Source: Mesorhabditis belari
Taxonomy: Eukaryota > Nematoda > Chromadorea > Rhabditida > Rhabditidae
Assembly (NCBI GenBank): GCA_958450365.1
Contig: CAUEEP010000731.1
Coordinates: 390,001-454,000 of the forward strand
Length of the DNA: 64,000 nucleotides
Reading direction: 5' to 3'
The notes below the pieces were generated by a model that was not told the DNA's origin, searched no databases, and was given only the letters and a program-made list of their open reading frames with translations. A program made the translations under genes and the position numbers. This document shows, one piece after another, positions 45,790-56,931 of this stretch (positions are counted from its first letter, which is position 1; every line of letters starts with the position of its first letter).

Positions 45790-46115
45790 TAAACTCTGCC
45801 TGTTTTTGATACTCGGTCAAGGTACATTTTGGGGGCTTATGATTTAGAGAAATTTGTGCTGAGGGAAAGATTTCTGTACTTTCTGTACTTTTCTGTACTG
45901 TAGATTTCTGTACAAAGGTTTATGGAGTGTTCTTTGTCCTTAAGAGTTGTAAACTCATCTTTTTTGACATATTTGAGTTCTCCAATTTCCAATAGAGAAC
46001 TTTCCAGACGGGATTAGAGACTGTATGTTTCAAGTTTTAGAGCTATTAGCCACATTTCTAAAATTTAGTTTTCAGTTGGTAAAAGGGTTACAAAGAGCTT
46101 TGCAATATGTATTCC

Positions 46116-46264
46116 GTCTACTTTGTGCACTCAAATCTCGTAAACACACCCTTCCTGGCGCACTCAATTCTTCCATTTTCCCCACAACGCACAGAAAGAA
46201 ATCGAAGAATTGAGTGCGCGAGAAAGGGGGTGTTTACGGGATTCCGAGAGAGCATAAAGTACAC
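46116..46264. mobile_element. foldback MITE, complete copy
   Basis: GTCTACTTTGTGCACTCAAA at the left and CGAGAGAGCATAAAGTACAC at the right, with inner arms GGCGCACTCAATTCTTCCAT and the inverse. Orthologous to 32429-32551. Confidence 0.8.
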
Positions 46265-46710
46265 CTAATTCTAAGTTTCAACCTGTTTGACGCTGTCTCA
46301 TTGGCTTAAATAGCTTGAAACCAATATTTCAAAATTCATAAAATCAACAAAGAAAATAATTGGTGTTTCAAATTGAGCATGAAAGCGAAATGGCAATATG
46401 GCCTTGAAAGTTGACTGTAAACTTTGCATTTTTTAATAAGTCTCGTCCTGGTTTTTAAACACACACAAAAGGACGATATTTGAATTTAGAACCTTGTTCC
46501 GTTGTCATTCCAATCATTCAACAATCGAAGTTTCAGGTTAAACGGAGTGTGTGAGTCGCCTTTCAAAATAGTGTCATTTTTGGGCGCATTATCTTACTTT
46601 GATAGATCTTCGATTGATATTGATAATTATACTCACACTTTAAATAAGATTTTTTTTGATGCTACTTCGTTAAATTCAAAATCTCAAATTGTTCAAGAAC
46701 CGGAGCTGCA

Positions 46711-46830
46711 ATGACCGTGGAAGAGCACGTGTACGTCTACGCTAAACTCTTGAACCTTTACCTAGACTCCAAAAACTTGGAACCAGATCTTCCTCGATTC
46801 TCATTTGATCAAACGAACTCCGAAACTTGA
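46711..46830 (+). pseudogene. ABCA-type transporter fragment, second copy
   Basis: Same 39-codon piece as at 32930-33049 (MTVEEHVYVYAKLLNLYLDS) with a few substitutions (for example LEPDLPRFS for LKPDLPRVS). Duplicated together with the surrounding DNA and the MITE. Confidence 0.45.
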
Positions 46831-49097
46831 TCCCATTTCGTTACCAAAGCCAAGAAATCATTAAAAACGGAAAAAAATAGTGTTCCTGTAGTTTCTCTAG
46901 TGCTAAACCATGAAACTTGAGCTCAAATTCTCCAAAAGAAAAACTCAAAAATTCACCGGAACTCTCTAGTTTCCCAAGGAAAAAATGAGCAAAAATCACC
47001 AAAAATTTCTCAATTTCTCCAATTTTCCAATTTCCAGCGTTCTTAGCGCTTTCCCATTGAACTGTTGCAAAAAAAAAGAAAAAAAAAGAATTTTAAGTCT
47101 TTTTGACGGCACAAATTTTCTATTTGCTAAAGGTTGAGGAATTTTTCGTTTTTTTGTTTCTCAAGTGGATTTTCGAGAAGTGAAATTTCTTGACCTTTAA
47201 CCAAATTTTTGAAAATCTTTCCATCTTTGTGATTCTTTCCTTTTGATGCTTAAAAAACGCGTAAAAATTATTTTCAAATTAAAATATTCAATGGCTTCAA
47301 TTGAATCTTTTTGATTTGTTTCGATAAAACGACAGAACAATGAAAATGCTTTAGATCATTTAGTAGTTGCCAATGTTGAAACAACACTTTCCAAAAGGCT
47401 CAAATTTGATCGTTTTGGTGCACTTTAAGTTCTTAACCCTCGTAAACACATGCCTTCTGGCACACACCTCGATTTAGTCCCCCTTTTAAACAGCTTTTGC
47501 TAATCTAAAAGCAGTTAACCGGCTGAAAATAGCTGTTTCAACTTTGTTTTCACGTGTCAAAATCGTTTTAAAGCCAAATCGTGTCCATTAAATGCTTTAT
47601 TTAAGAAAAAACAAGCACAGCTTTGAGAAATAAAAATACAAGTTTCAAAGTTTTTAATATCTAAATAAATTTTGCCTTTTCAATTGTTAAAAACCCGTTC
47701 TTCGACTCCTTGTTTGTTTTCAAAAGCATTTCCCATAAATTCAGCTTGTTTCAAATTTACTCAAATCAAGACCAAAATGTGTCGTTTTCTTTAAAATAAT
47801 CACAATTCAATTGTTAAATTGCTAAAATCTATTGGATCTGTAAGTATGAAATGTCACTATTTTCCATGTTTTTTGTTTAAAAACTCCTTAATTCACCGAT
47901 TGACTTACGGTTTGCTTTATTAGGAATGTTTATCATTTAAATATTGTCATTTTCAGGCATATTTGAGTCTGTTTCAAAGCAGACTTGAGGAAAAATTCCC
48001 ATTTTTCTGAAAATTCGTAAAATAGGCTGAGCAGATTGATCTGAGAATTTGGCTATATACCAAACTTTTTATGCTCTATCTTATCTTATTTCGATTACCA
48101 TCAAAATAGGTTTCTGTGGGCAAAAGTGTCCAAATCGAATGATCTTGAATTTATCATTTTTGACTACTTTGCTTCTCGCCTCTCGCAAACCCCAGAAACA
48201 AAAGATTTTCAGAAACTCCAAAAAGGAATTTTTTGTCAAGATTAATAGAGCTTTCTGATAGAACAAACCGTAAGTTCTATTTGGGTGAATTTGGGAATTT
48301 TAAAAAGAACCACGAGAAATAGCGGAATTCCATAATGCCATTCCATTCCGGAATTCCATACTTATTCACTCAATATATTTGACACTTACTTTCTGAGTCT
48401 AACAAACAAAAATTAGTTGAAAAAGCTCATAAAAAAAGACAAATCTTGGTCTTGGTAAGTCTCATTGAGGCCTCCTTAAACTCTCGCAAGGATTAGTGCT
48501 GAAAATTAAGTTTCAAAGTATAGTTGGAGCTCAAATTTGACTTTTCAAAAGTTACAGAACACTTCAACGCGCTAAAATCGACAAATCAAATGCGAATTGT
48601 GATACTTAAAGATTCAATGTTACAAATTTTTTAGGTACAACGTAATAAAATAGGTCTTAATGCGCGATTTTAAAAACAAATTTAAACTCTGTTTCAATAT
48701 TGACAATGACTAAACGATTGAAGCCATTTTAATGCATTAATGTTGTTTCTTGTTTCTTTGCAAAAACCAAGTCAAACTTCAGTCTCAAAATCTCAAAAAG
48801 CTGTTTTTTCGATCTCCAATTGATCTCAATTCTCAAAGAATTTCTCAATTTTCTGATTCATCAAACCATTTCTCTTTTTTGATTGAGCAAAGCTTTGCCT
48901 CAAATATCACTTGAGTAAAAGAGCCAAGAGATCCCAAGAATATTTACCTTTCTTCTCTATTTCTTCAGCCAATTATTGCCGCAATGATCAGAGAAAAGGG
49001 GGAAAGGCCTCAGAGAAATCTCCTCAGAGAAATCTCCTTTTTGCTTCACAAAACTCTATCAAAAACTTCACAAAAGACAAAACTCGGCACTCATATT
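46831..49097. other. intergenic, nothing recognised
   Basis: AT-rich. A degenerate MITE half with CTCGTAAACACATGCCTTCT lies at about 47420-47485, and a palindromic CGGAATTCCAT pair near 48322-48358. No supported coding frame. Confidence 0.4.
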
Positions 49098-49343
49098 ATG
49101 ACTGATCAACCGAATTCGTCTAAGAATGCTGATTCGGAGAAATTTAACCCAAAGGAGTTTTTAATGCATCCGATCAATTACATTCGATCGTTTTGCGCGG
49201 CCAAAGATGGTTGGTTTTTGGGCTTAACTTTGGCTTGGCTAGCTGATTTACTTTGTGCGCTCAAAAAACTTATAAACACACTCCTTCTGATGCACTTTTT
49301 TCTGGATTCATCTAGGAATGTGGAAACTTTTCAATATTTCTAA
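49098..49343 (+). CDS. hypothetical exon upstream of the GST cluster
   Basis: Opens MTDQPNSSKNADSEKFNPKE and continues LMHPINYIRSFCAAKD, which looks like a genuine protein N-terminus. The frame then runs into a MITE half (49247-49298) and ends at 49343, so the real exon may stop at the GTTGGT donor near 49208. It lies about 50 bp before GST-1. I do not recognise the family and no continuation exon was found. Confidence 0.3.
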   Translation: MTDQPNSSKNADSEKFNPKEFLMHPINYIRSFCAAKDGWFLGLTLAWLADLLCALKKLINTLLLMHFFLDSSRNVETFQYF

Positions 49344-49379
49344 AAATTGGACTTTTTTTATTGGAAAAACCTTTTATAT

Positions 49380-49387
49380 CTTTTCAG
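49380..49387 (+). promoter_or_regulatory. probable trans-splice acceptor of GST-1
   Basis: CTTTTCAG ends 8 bases before the ATG at 49396. As in other genes in this window, this fits spliced-leader addition. Confidence 0.4.
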
Positions 49388-49395
49388 AATCCACA

Positions 49396-52300
49396 ATGCC
49401 TCACTACAAGCTCACTTATTTCGACTTGCGTGGACGAGCTGAGGTAAAGAAATGGAGAAGCGGGAGTTTAGAAGCTGTAAAAATTAAGCGAACCGAAGCC
49501 GAGCCAATCTAATCAGAACACAGATCCCAAAAAGACATAAAGCAGTTCACTTTTGAAATTGAAACTTTGAAACACTCAAAGTGCTTTTAAGTCTCAATGT
49601 GAATCCACATTGTTGCTCCTTTCCCCAGTTCTCCTAAGGAAATCTCGTTTCAAAATAAACGATCGCTATTTGGGTCAGCTCTGTACAGGCCCGTAGCCAG
49701 AAATTTTTTTTTGGAGAGGCAAAATTTACATATTTTGAGCGCAATTTTTGCATTTAGCCCTTTAAAAATGCAATTTTTTGTGTTTTGAATGCAGATTTAA
49801 CGCTGTGTTGCTAATTTCGGCGTAGATTTTTAACAAAAATGGGCATTAGAATCAAAAAAATTAGGGCAAAAGCTTTGGGGAGAGGGGCTGAAAATTTTTT
49901 GAAAATGACACGTTTGCACACTCTAATTAATCGAAGCTTCTTTTAGCAATTTGTCAAAAAAAAGCATTTACTTCACTTCACCGGACTTCACTAAGCACGC
50001 TGAGTATCAGTAGATGGGAAGGAGATCTATTGACGAGTCAGTGTCAAGTGTCAAGCGCTTGGCTTCACAAGTGACACTGACTCGTCAATAGATCGTTTTG
50101 AAACGATAGACCAATTTGGTCACGCTTGTGTCTCCAATTCAGTCAAACTGCTATTTTTTACTATCTATCTATTTCACGAAGACTAGTATCATTAAAAAAA
50201 ATCTTATTCCATTTTCATTTTTGGCTAGAAAACCACGAGTTCCTTTTGAAACATTGAGATTGTGAATTTCAGAAATGGAAAAAAGATAAATAAAAGCCTA
50301 TTCAGAAGCTAAAAATCAACTAAATAAGGTAGTTTTTAACAATTTCTTTTTCTTTTTCAGGTATCCCGTCAATTGTTCGCTCTTGCCGGCGTTCCATACG
50401 AGGACAATCGGCTCAATTTCGAGCAATGGCCGGCATTCAAACAAAGTGAGTGACAAGCTTCTCGTAGTGACTAAAAATAATATTTTTAGATTTTTTTACT
50501 TTGAGAATAACCTAGAAACTTCAGAAACAATATGTCGAACTATTAAGATTCAATTTACGCTTTGAGCTGTTCATTTTGAAACACGGTAGACTAATTTGTC
50601 TTCATGATCATTTCCAGAAAGGTTTTTTTAGTGGGATAACTAAAGGTAGTTGAATTTTAATTAGATTTAGGCACGGCAATTGGGTTTGTGCTGCAACAAA
50701 CCAAAGCAATTTGTTAGTGAAAAACCTTTTTAGCAACTCCATTCGGTCAAATTCCACTTCTCGAGGTTGACGGGACGATGATCGCTCAATCGATCACGAT
50801 CGCACGCTTTCTGGCGCGTCGTTTCGGTGAGGGTTTTTGGTAAAAAACAATGCTTTGAAACCCTAGTGGCATCTCGATTAAAATCAGTTTTGAAGCATTT
50901 AGATCACTCAAGTTGAAACAAGGATATCAAAAGTGTTGACTTCTGTAAATCTTATTTGAAAGCATTCAGTTTTCGGATAGCTACCCATACATTTTTCTTG
51001 TTTTCTTAAAGACTAAGATTTCAATAAACGCTCTCATTGTGCTTACACTGTTCCACCCAAAACCTCAATTTCCAGGCTACATCGGTGCCAATGATATCGA
51101 GGCAGCTCAAATCGATTCTTTAGCCGATGTGATCATGGATTATCACAATGAACAGAAGCATTTCTTTCCGGTTTTGATGGGCAGAATGCCCGGGGATAAG
51201 GTTTGGACATTGAATTTGTTAGGAAAGGCCTACTATAACGATTTAAAAGCTTTTTATCGTTTACAAATACTTTTCAGCTTAAAGATACAGTATGGGTTCA
51301 GTCTGTTATTGTTAGCTTGACTATGAGTAAGCCTAGGTCAGGACAAGCCCAAGTGTTTCATTTTGATGGCCTATAACTTGAAACATAAAGATTTCACTTG
51401 AAATATGAAATATGGGAATGACTTTTACAATAAAAATTATTTTGATTATTTAGAACAAGATTATCCGGCACAGATCAGTTTTCAGAGTAGAAAAGTTGAA
51501 ACCTCAAGTTTTTCATCAACAAAAAGTGGAAACCTCAAGTTTTTCATTAAGAAAATTTCGGCTTACCGTAGCAAGACAAGACAATTGCATTGCAATTGCA
51601 AGACACATCCGGATCTGAATTCCTTCTAGAATTCGAGTTTTTGAGACCCAAAAGTTGAAATTCAAAGTTTTTCCTTTGCTATTTTGGATACAAATTCTGC
51701 AACTTGCGTTTATTTTATTGTTAGCTCAAAGGCTTAAGGTTCAAAAACGTTTAAGTTTTTCGAAAGAATGAATAAACTATTAAAGAATATTCAGGACGCT
51801 CTCTACAAGGAGATTTACGAGCCGGTCCGAGACAAATATCTGCCGATTCTCGTCGAGAAATTTTTGAAGAAAAACCCGAATGGATACTTGGTCAGTTGGG
51901 AAAATGAGGAGAAATTCAATTTTTGCAAAAATAGATCTTGGAAAGATTTAGGGTTTTTTTTATAACGAAAATTTACCGCAGCTAACCAGCATTGAACTTT
52001 ATTATTTCCTTGATTATTCAGTTATTACATCCTTATTTAAATCCTTAGTTTTATTTAAAGTTGAAACACTTAAATTTTAAACTCAAGTTTGAACATGTTT
52101 GCAGTCTGATCATTTGAATTTTAAGTGAACAATTTTGAACGAAATACTTGCAGATCGGCTCCAAGGTCTCTTATGCAGATTTGATGTTGGCCGAGCATAT
52201 CAGCGTTTACATGAATGTTCTCCCAAACGCTTTCGATAAGTATCCAGAGGTAGGGAAAGGACAAGTGTACTTTGTACGATCCCGTAAACACTCCTTTTCT

Positions 52301-52653
52301 AGCGCACTCAATTCTTCGATTTTCCCCTTACAGCGATTTGTGAGGGGAAAATGGAGGAATTGAGTACAGAAAGATGGTGTTTACGGTATTCGGAGAAGCA
52401 CAGAGTACATCCGAAACAAAACCCTAACTATTAAAAATATTAAACTAGTTTTGAATAAGAAACAAAGCTTTAGCTGTATTTTTTGATTCTTGAAATGCAA
52501 TAGCTGTATTTGCAATAGCTTTAGCTGTATTTTTTTCATTCTTGTTCGTGGAACGGTAGACCCAATTTCCAGCTGATCGCTCACAAAGAGAAAGTGCAAT
52601 CATTGCCGGCTCTGAAGCAATGGATCGAGACTCGTCCGAAGACTTCATACTAA
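49396..52653 (+). CDS. sigma-class glutathione S-transferase, GST-1
   Basis: Seven exons: 49396-49443, 50361-50445, 50734-50826, 51076-51200, 51795-51890, 52154-52249, 52573-52653; 207 aa, the normal length. The N-terminal thioredoxin-like domain starts MPHYKLTYFDLRGRAE, with the catalytic tyrosine Y8, and has the glutathione-binding IPLLEVDG and the QS dyad in MIAQSITIARFLARR. The all-helical C-terminal domain follows from about residue 80. It conjugates glutathione to electrophiles or isomerises prostaglandin-type substrates in the cytosol; nematode members are typical detoxification enzymes. First of three tandem genes with the same intron positions. Intron 6 holds a MITE. An AATAAA lies 171 bases after the stop. 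Confidence 0.92.
50024..50094. repeat. perfect 23-bp hairpin in GST-1 intron 1
   Basis: 50024-50046 (GATCTATTGACGAGTCAGTG and three more bases) and its exact inverse 50072-50094, with a 25-nt loop. It could be a small foldback remnant or a stem-loop RNA. Confidence 0.7.
52265..52409. mobile_element. foldback MITE in GST-1 intron 6
   Basis: GTGTACTTTGTACGATCCCG at the left; inverse arm ending CGGAGAAGCACAGAGTACAT. Inner arms GCGCACTCAATTCTTCGATT and the inverse. Confidence 0.8.
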
Positions 52654-52823
52654 AGAAAATTTGCAAAAATTCTTTGAAATTCTTGAAACTCTTTTCAATT
52701 GATTTGTTTTCTCTTTTGGACCAAGATGTTGTCATTTTCCCCTTTTTCTTTCTTTGTAATGTCAATGATTCACTCGTAAAATTTGTTTACACCAAGAATT
52801 CTTTCACATTTCACTGAAATGTA

Positions 52824-52829
52824 AATAAA
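52824..52829 (+). terminator. polyadenylation signal of GST-1
   Basis: AATAAA 171 bases after the stop codon. Confidence 0.55.
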
Positions 52830-53149
52830 ATTTGCGGAAAGCTTTGCATTTTGATTTTTTTAAAAGTTTTTGGCTTGTTTAGCATTCACCAGGTGTTTAA
52901 AGTGATCAATAGATATCAAATAACATAAAGTTGCTTTGAAAAACTATTTGTTTCAAACTATGCCACTACAAGATGAAATACGGAGCCCAACGTTAAACTG
53001 TTTTTTCAGAATTAGGAAAGTATTATCATATCATACCATTATCATACTCTGCTCAACTGAAGAAACAGCTCATCTGGTGCGGTTTATTTCGAAGCACGAC
53101 AATTTTATCAATGGAATGAGTTTCCAATAGTGTTACTTTGTTGCTTTTT

Positions 53150-53447
53150 GTGTACTTTGTGCTCTCAAACCCCGTAGTGAGCCTGGTTTCTACAAGAATA
53201 ACTAAAAAAACTAACTAGGTACACACCTTGAAAAAACCCTTTAGCTATTCTTGTAGAAACCAGGCTCAATTACCCAAATTTGTTTTAGTTTTCCTTTTAG
53301 TGAACTTTGTGCTCTCGAATCCCGTAAACACACCCTTTCTGGCGCACTCAATTCTTTCATTTCCCCCTCACAGCAACGATTTGGTTTCACGCGGGAAAAT
53401 GGGAGAGTTGAGGAGTGTTTACGGGATTCAGAGAGCACAGAGTACAC
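53150..53447. mobile_element. MITE left end, small hairpin and complete MITE in series
   Basis: 53150-53177 is a MITE left end (GTGTACTTTGTGCTCTCAAA) that stops at CCCGTA, followed by a hairpin with 22-bp perfect arms (53179-53200 and 53246-53267). Then comes a complete MITE at 53300-53447 (GTGAACTTTGTGCTCTCGAA to GAGCACAGAGTACAC). The hairpin seems to have inserted into an older MITE. Confidence 0.65.
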
Positions 53448-54429
53448 ACAATTTTAAATGTCATGTTTCAACTTATTTGACGTCGTCTCATTGACCTTTT
53501 ACCCTTTGGTTACAAGTTGAAAATGAGTTTTTTTAAAACTAAAACTTTTTCTTGAGTATTGAGCCAAGCAAATGATTTCATTGGTAGCAAATTTGGATAG
53601 ACAAAAGATTTGTAAAACTAAAGATTCCTAATGAATTCCGCATAAATATCAACAAAATTTGTATTCTTTTAATTGCTCATCGTGTTTCTTTGGTCTTAGG
53701 ATAAAAAAAGAACGAAAAACGATCATTTTCGCGCTCTTTTATCTTGGCAAAGTGATAAAGGTCGTTTTAAAAAAGGGAAATTTCCCGTTTCTTTCTTCTT
53801 TTCTCACTCGAAACACGTCTAAACAAGCCACATTTCTTGGCACAGAAAAACACAGATTTTTCCCGATTTTCTTGTCCATTTTGCGCACAAAAACACAAAA
53901 TTTTTGCGTCAACTTTTCAAGAATATAAATTCTTATGTAAAAATTGCTCTGTTTACTGAATTTTGCTTTAAAGAGCGTGAAGCTGATTCACTCTGCTATT
54001 CGATCATTCAAGTCTAATATTTTGAAACTCAAGTTCTCACAAAGCTTTTGGCAAAGCGATGACTCAATTTCTTCCATTTAGCGACTAATTTTTGGCTGAA
54101 TTTAGATCTGAACATTTCACTTGGATACTTTAAAGCTTTTTTTTTAATTTTCATGAATAGAATTTTTTCTAAAGTTTAAGTATTTTTGAAGGTTTAGAAC
54201 TAAAAATGATTAGAAGTAAATGAAAAAGCTTTTGGATTGAAAGATTGAACTGACTGACCCTGACTGACCCTGAACTCTCATCAAATTGAAACTTGGCTCC
54301 TGATTTAGAAGTCAGTGTAAAGAAAATGCTCCGTTGAAGTAAAAATAACCATTGTAGTTATTTGATTGTTAATTTGCCTTCATCTATTCGTTTATTTAAT
54401 CCATCCGAATCCAGAACTGAAACAAGATA
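53448..54429. other. intergenic between GST-1 and GST-2
   Basis: AT-rich with no supported frame. A short tandem GACTGACCCT repeat lies at about 54250-54270. Confidence 0.4.
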
Positions 54430-56600
54430 ATGCCCTCTTACAAGCTCACCTATTTCGATGTTCGCGGGCGAGGCGAGGTGAGTCATTTCATTTCACTATA
54501 ATTATGATTAATTGTGTATTTTAATAATTAGTTATCTTTCGAAAAGTTATTCTAGGTGCCAAGACAATTGTTTGCTCTGGCTGGAGTGCCCTATGAAGAT
54601 GTGAGGATCACTTTCGAGGAATGGGCCGAGAAAAAGGGAAGTGAGTTTAATGACAGGCAAAATGAAAGACAGATTTGTGTTCGGTAAGCTTCTTGTAGAC
54701 TTCTTTAAATAAAGTAGTAGCCTTTGAAATGAGCATAAGGTTGAGAAGGGATCAAAAATTTCAGTCCAAATATCCTGGTTTCAAGTTTAGCGGCTTTTTT
54801 GATGTTTGGTAAGTCTAGTGGTCTTCTTTGTAGTTATCGGATATCTAATTGTTCGAGAATATTCGTCACTTGTTATTCGTCACTGAATATTCGTCATTTG
54901 TTCCTGTTTGAGAATACCATTTTCCTAGCAACTTTTGAGCATGAATTGTAAATCAATTTTCTTTAGCTCTCCAACTTCCCTATGGCCAGCTGCCAATTCT
55001 CGAGGTTGATGGGGTAATTTTAGCTCAATCCGGAGCGATCGCCCGTTTCTTGGCCAAGAGATTTGGTGAGTGATGGGCTAAATCATAAGACCCAGTATTA
55101 TCTTATCACTACAGTAACCCGTAATAAAGTATTCAGTCGCTAAGATTAAGAATCTTTAGCTTAACTAATTAAATAATAATGGCAGGATATTACGGTGAAA
55201 ACGACTTCGAAGCAGCTCAAATCGACGAGTTCCTCGACGCGTTCACCGACTTTTTCACCGAACAGAAGATGTTCTTCCCGATTTACATTGGGAAAATGGA
55301 AGGGGATAAGGTTGCAAACAATTCTTTTTTCCATTTTTGATAACTCCTTAGACAGTTTGCTAAAAATTCGAGAAAATCCTACGCACGGGCTTTGATTGCA
55401 CGTTCTCCGTAAAGGGCTCTATAATTAGTTGCCAACCAAACTTGTCTAACGACAATTGAAACGTCTACGATTTCTAATTCTTTAACTTGAAACCTAAGAT
55501 TTCAGGAGGCTGCTCGAAAGGAGCTTTTTGAGCCGGCTCGTGACAAGTATTTTCCGATTTTTGTGGAGAGATTCTTGAAGAAAAGTGCAATTGGATTCTT
55601 GGTGAGTTGAAAGCGAGGAAAAATTATTTCGTCATTACCTTGAGTGTCACTGCTCTGTTCTTGAAAACTTCTCGTTTTCAAGAACAAGTCTTAAAGTGTA
55701 CCAAAATTACCGTATTTCTTCGAATAGAAGACCGGGTAAAGAGTATCATCGCGTACTCCTGCGTAGCAGCCCTTTTTAAAATTTCTTTTCTGCATAAAAG
55801 CTTTCAATCAAGTGCTATAGGGCTGGAAAATGGCTCAAAAATACCACATGAGCTAACAGATTTTTGAGCCATTTTCCAGTCCTATAGCACTTGATTGAAA
55901 GCTTTTATGCAGAAAAGAAATTTTAAAAAGGGCTGCTACGCAGGAGTACGCGATGATACTCTTTACCCGGTCTTCTATTCGAAGAAATACGGTAATCGGA
56001 CAAAAGATTTTTGTGGAGAGATTCTTGAAGAAAAGTGCAAAATTCATCGGACAAAAGAATAAAATTAACCAAAACATGATTGCTTTGTAGTGGAATACTT
56101 TGAAACATCAAATTTCAAAGTGAAGAGTTGAACCTTTTAGTTGGCCTGAGCCAAAAGTCAGAGTTGGACAAGTCCTTTTATGAGCTGCAGTTGGGAATCT
56201 AAAATTTCTGGAAAATCTATAAAATTAAGAATTCTATAAATGTTGCAAGTCTTGTGATCTCATGAATCTCTTTAGCTTTGCAAAAAAAGAATCAAATAAG
56301 CACTAGAAGAAAATAAATTATAAAATATGAAAAATTATAGGTTGGATCAAAGCTCTCCTACGCTGATTTGGCTCTCGCCGGGCAGACTCTCTGTTTACTC
56401 GATTTCATGCCCGATTGCATGGATAAATATCCTGAGGTTTCAAATTTTTTTTTATGGGTCTAATCCAAGCCATCTAAAGCCAAATATTGAAAACAAAACT
56501 CTGCATTTAAACTTTTCAGTTGGTTGCTCATCTTGATCTCGTCAATTCAGTGCCGGCAATCAAGGAATGGATCGAAAAGCGTCCAAAGAATGCATTCTGA
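54430..56600 (+). CDS. sigma-class glutathione S-transferase, GST-2
   Basis: Seven exons: 54430-54477, 54556-54640, 54967-55065, 55186-55310, 55506-55601, 56341-56436, 56520-56600; 209 aa. Starts MPSYKLTYFDVRGRGE with the catalytic tyrosine at 8; LPILEVDG and AQSGAIARFLAKRFG match the glutathione-site motifs. Exon 2 and the end of exon 5 with the first 70 bp of intron 5 are almost identical to GST-3, although other exons have diverged, which suggests gene conversion. Intron 5 is enlarged by a 289-bp foldback element and a 35-bp duplicate of exon 5. The predicted protein is unaffected. Same presumed cytosolic detoxification role as GST-1. Confidence 0.92.
55707..55995. mobile_element. near-perfect foldback element in GST-2 intron 5
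   Basis: Two 135-bp inverse arms (55707-55841, 55861-55995) separated by 19 bp. The tips read TTACCGTATTTCTTCGAATA and the inverse, with TA at each end. A related tip (ACCGTATTTATTCTAATGCG) occurs near 36763 in the TRPM-like gene. Confidence 0.85.
56006..56040 (+). repeat. 35-bp copy of GST-2 exon 5 inside intron 5
   Basis: Identical to 55556-55590 (exon 5, coding IFVERFLKKSA) and flanked by 13-bp direct repeats ATCGGACAAAAGA (55995-56007 and 56046-56058). It lies directly beside the foldback element and looks like templated filler from break repair. Confidence 0.8.
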
Positions 56601-56664
56601 ATTCTGAAAACTTCATTCCTAACTGATATCTGTATTCTTTTGATTTTGATTGAACTATTTTGAA

Positions 56665-56670
56665 GAATAA
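56665..56670 (+). terminator. polyadenylation signal of GST-2
   Basis: AATAAA 65 bases after the stop codon. Confidence 0.65.
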
Positions 56671-56931
56671 AGATTCAATGCAAGTCAATATAATGCTTGC
56701 ACAAAGATCACAGTTTAGTCAGTTTTTCATGAGAATCTCGCCTTTTGAGTCTGATAAGCACCGGACAAGTCAAAACCTGCAGAAGTCGTCACTCAAAGAA
56801 AGAAAGACAAAGAAAAAATTTTTCAGCTGCAATTCCTGAATTTCCAAAAAAAAGCTTACTATTAGATATTTTTCCTATTTTGATAGCTTTTTAGTTTCAG
56901 ATTTGGCAAGATTTTGCCCAACAATTGTTGA

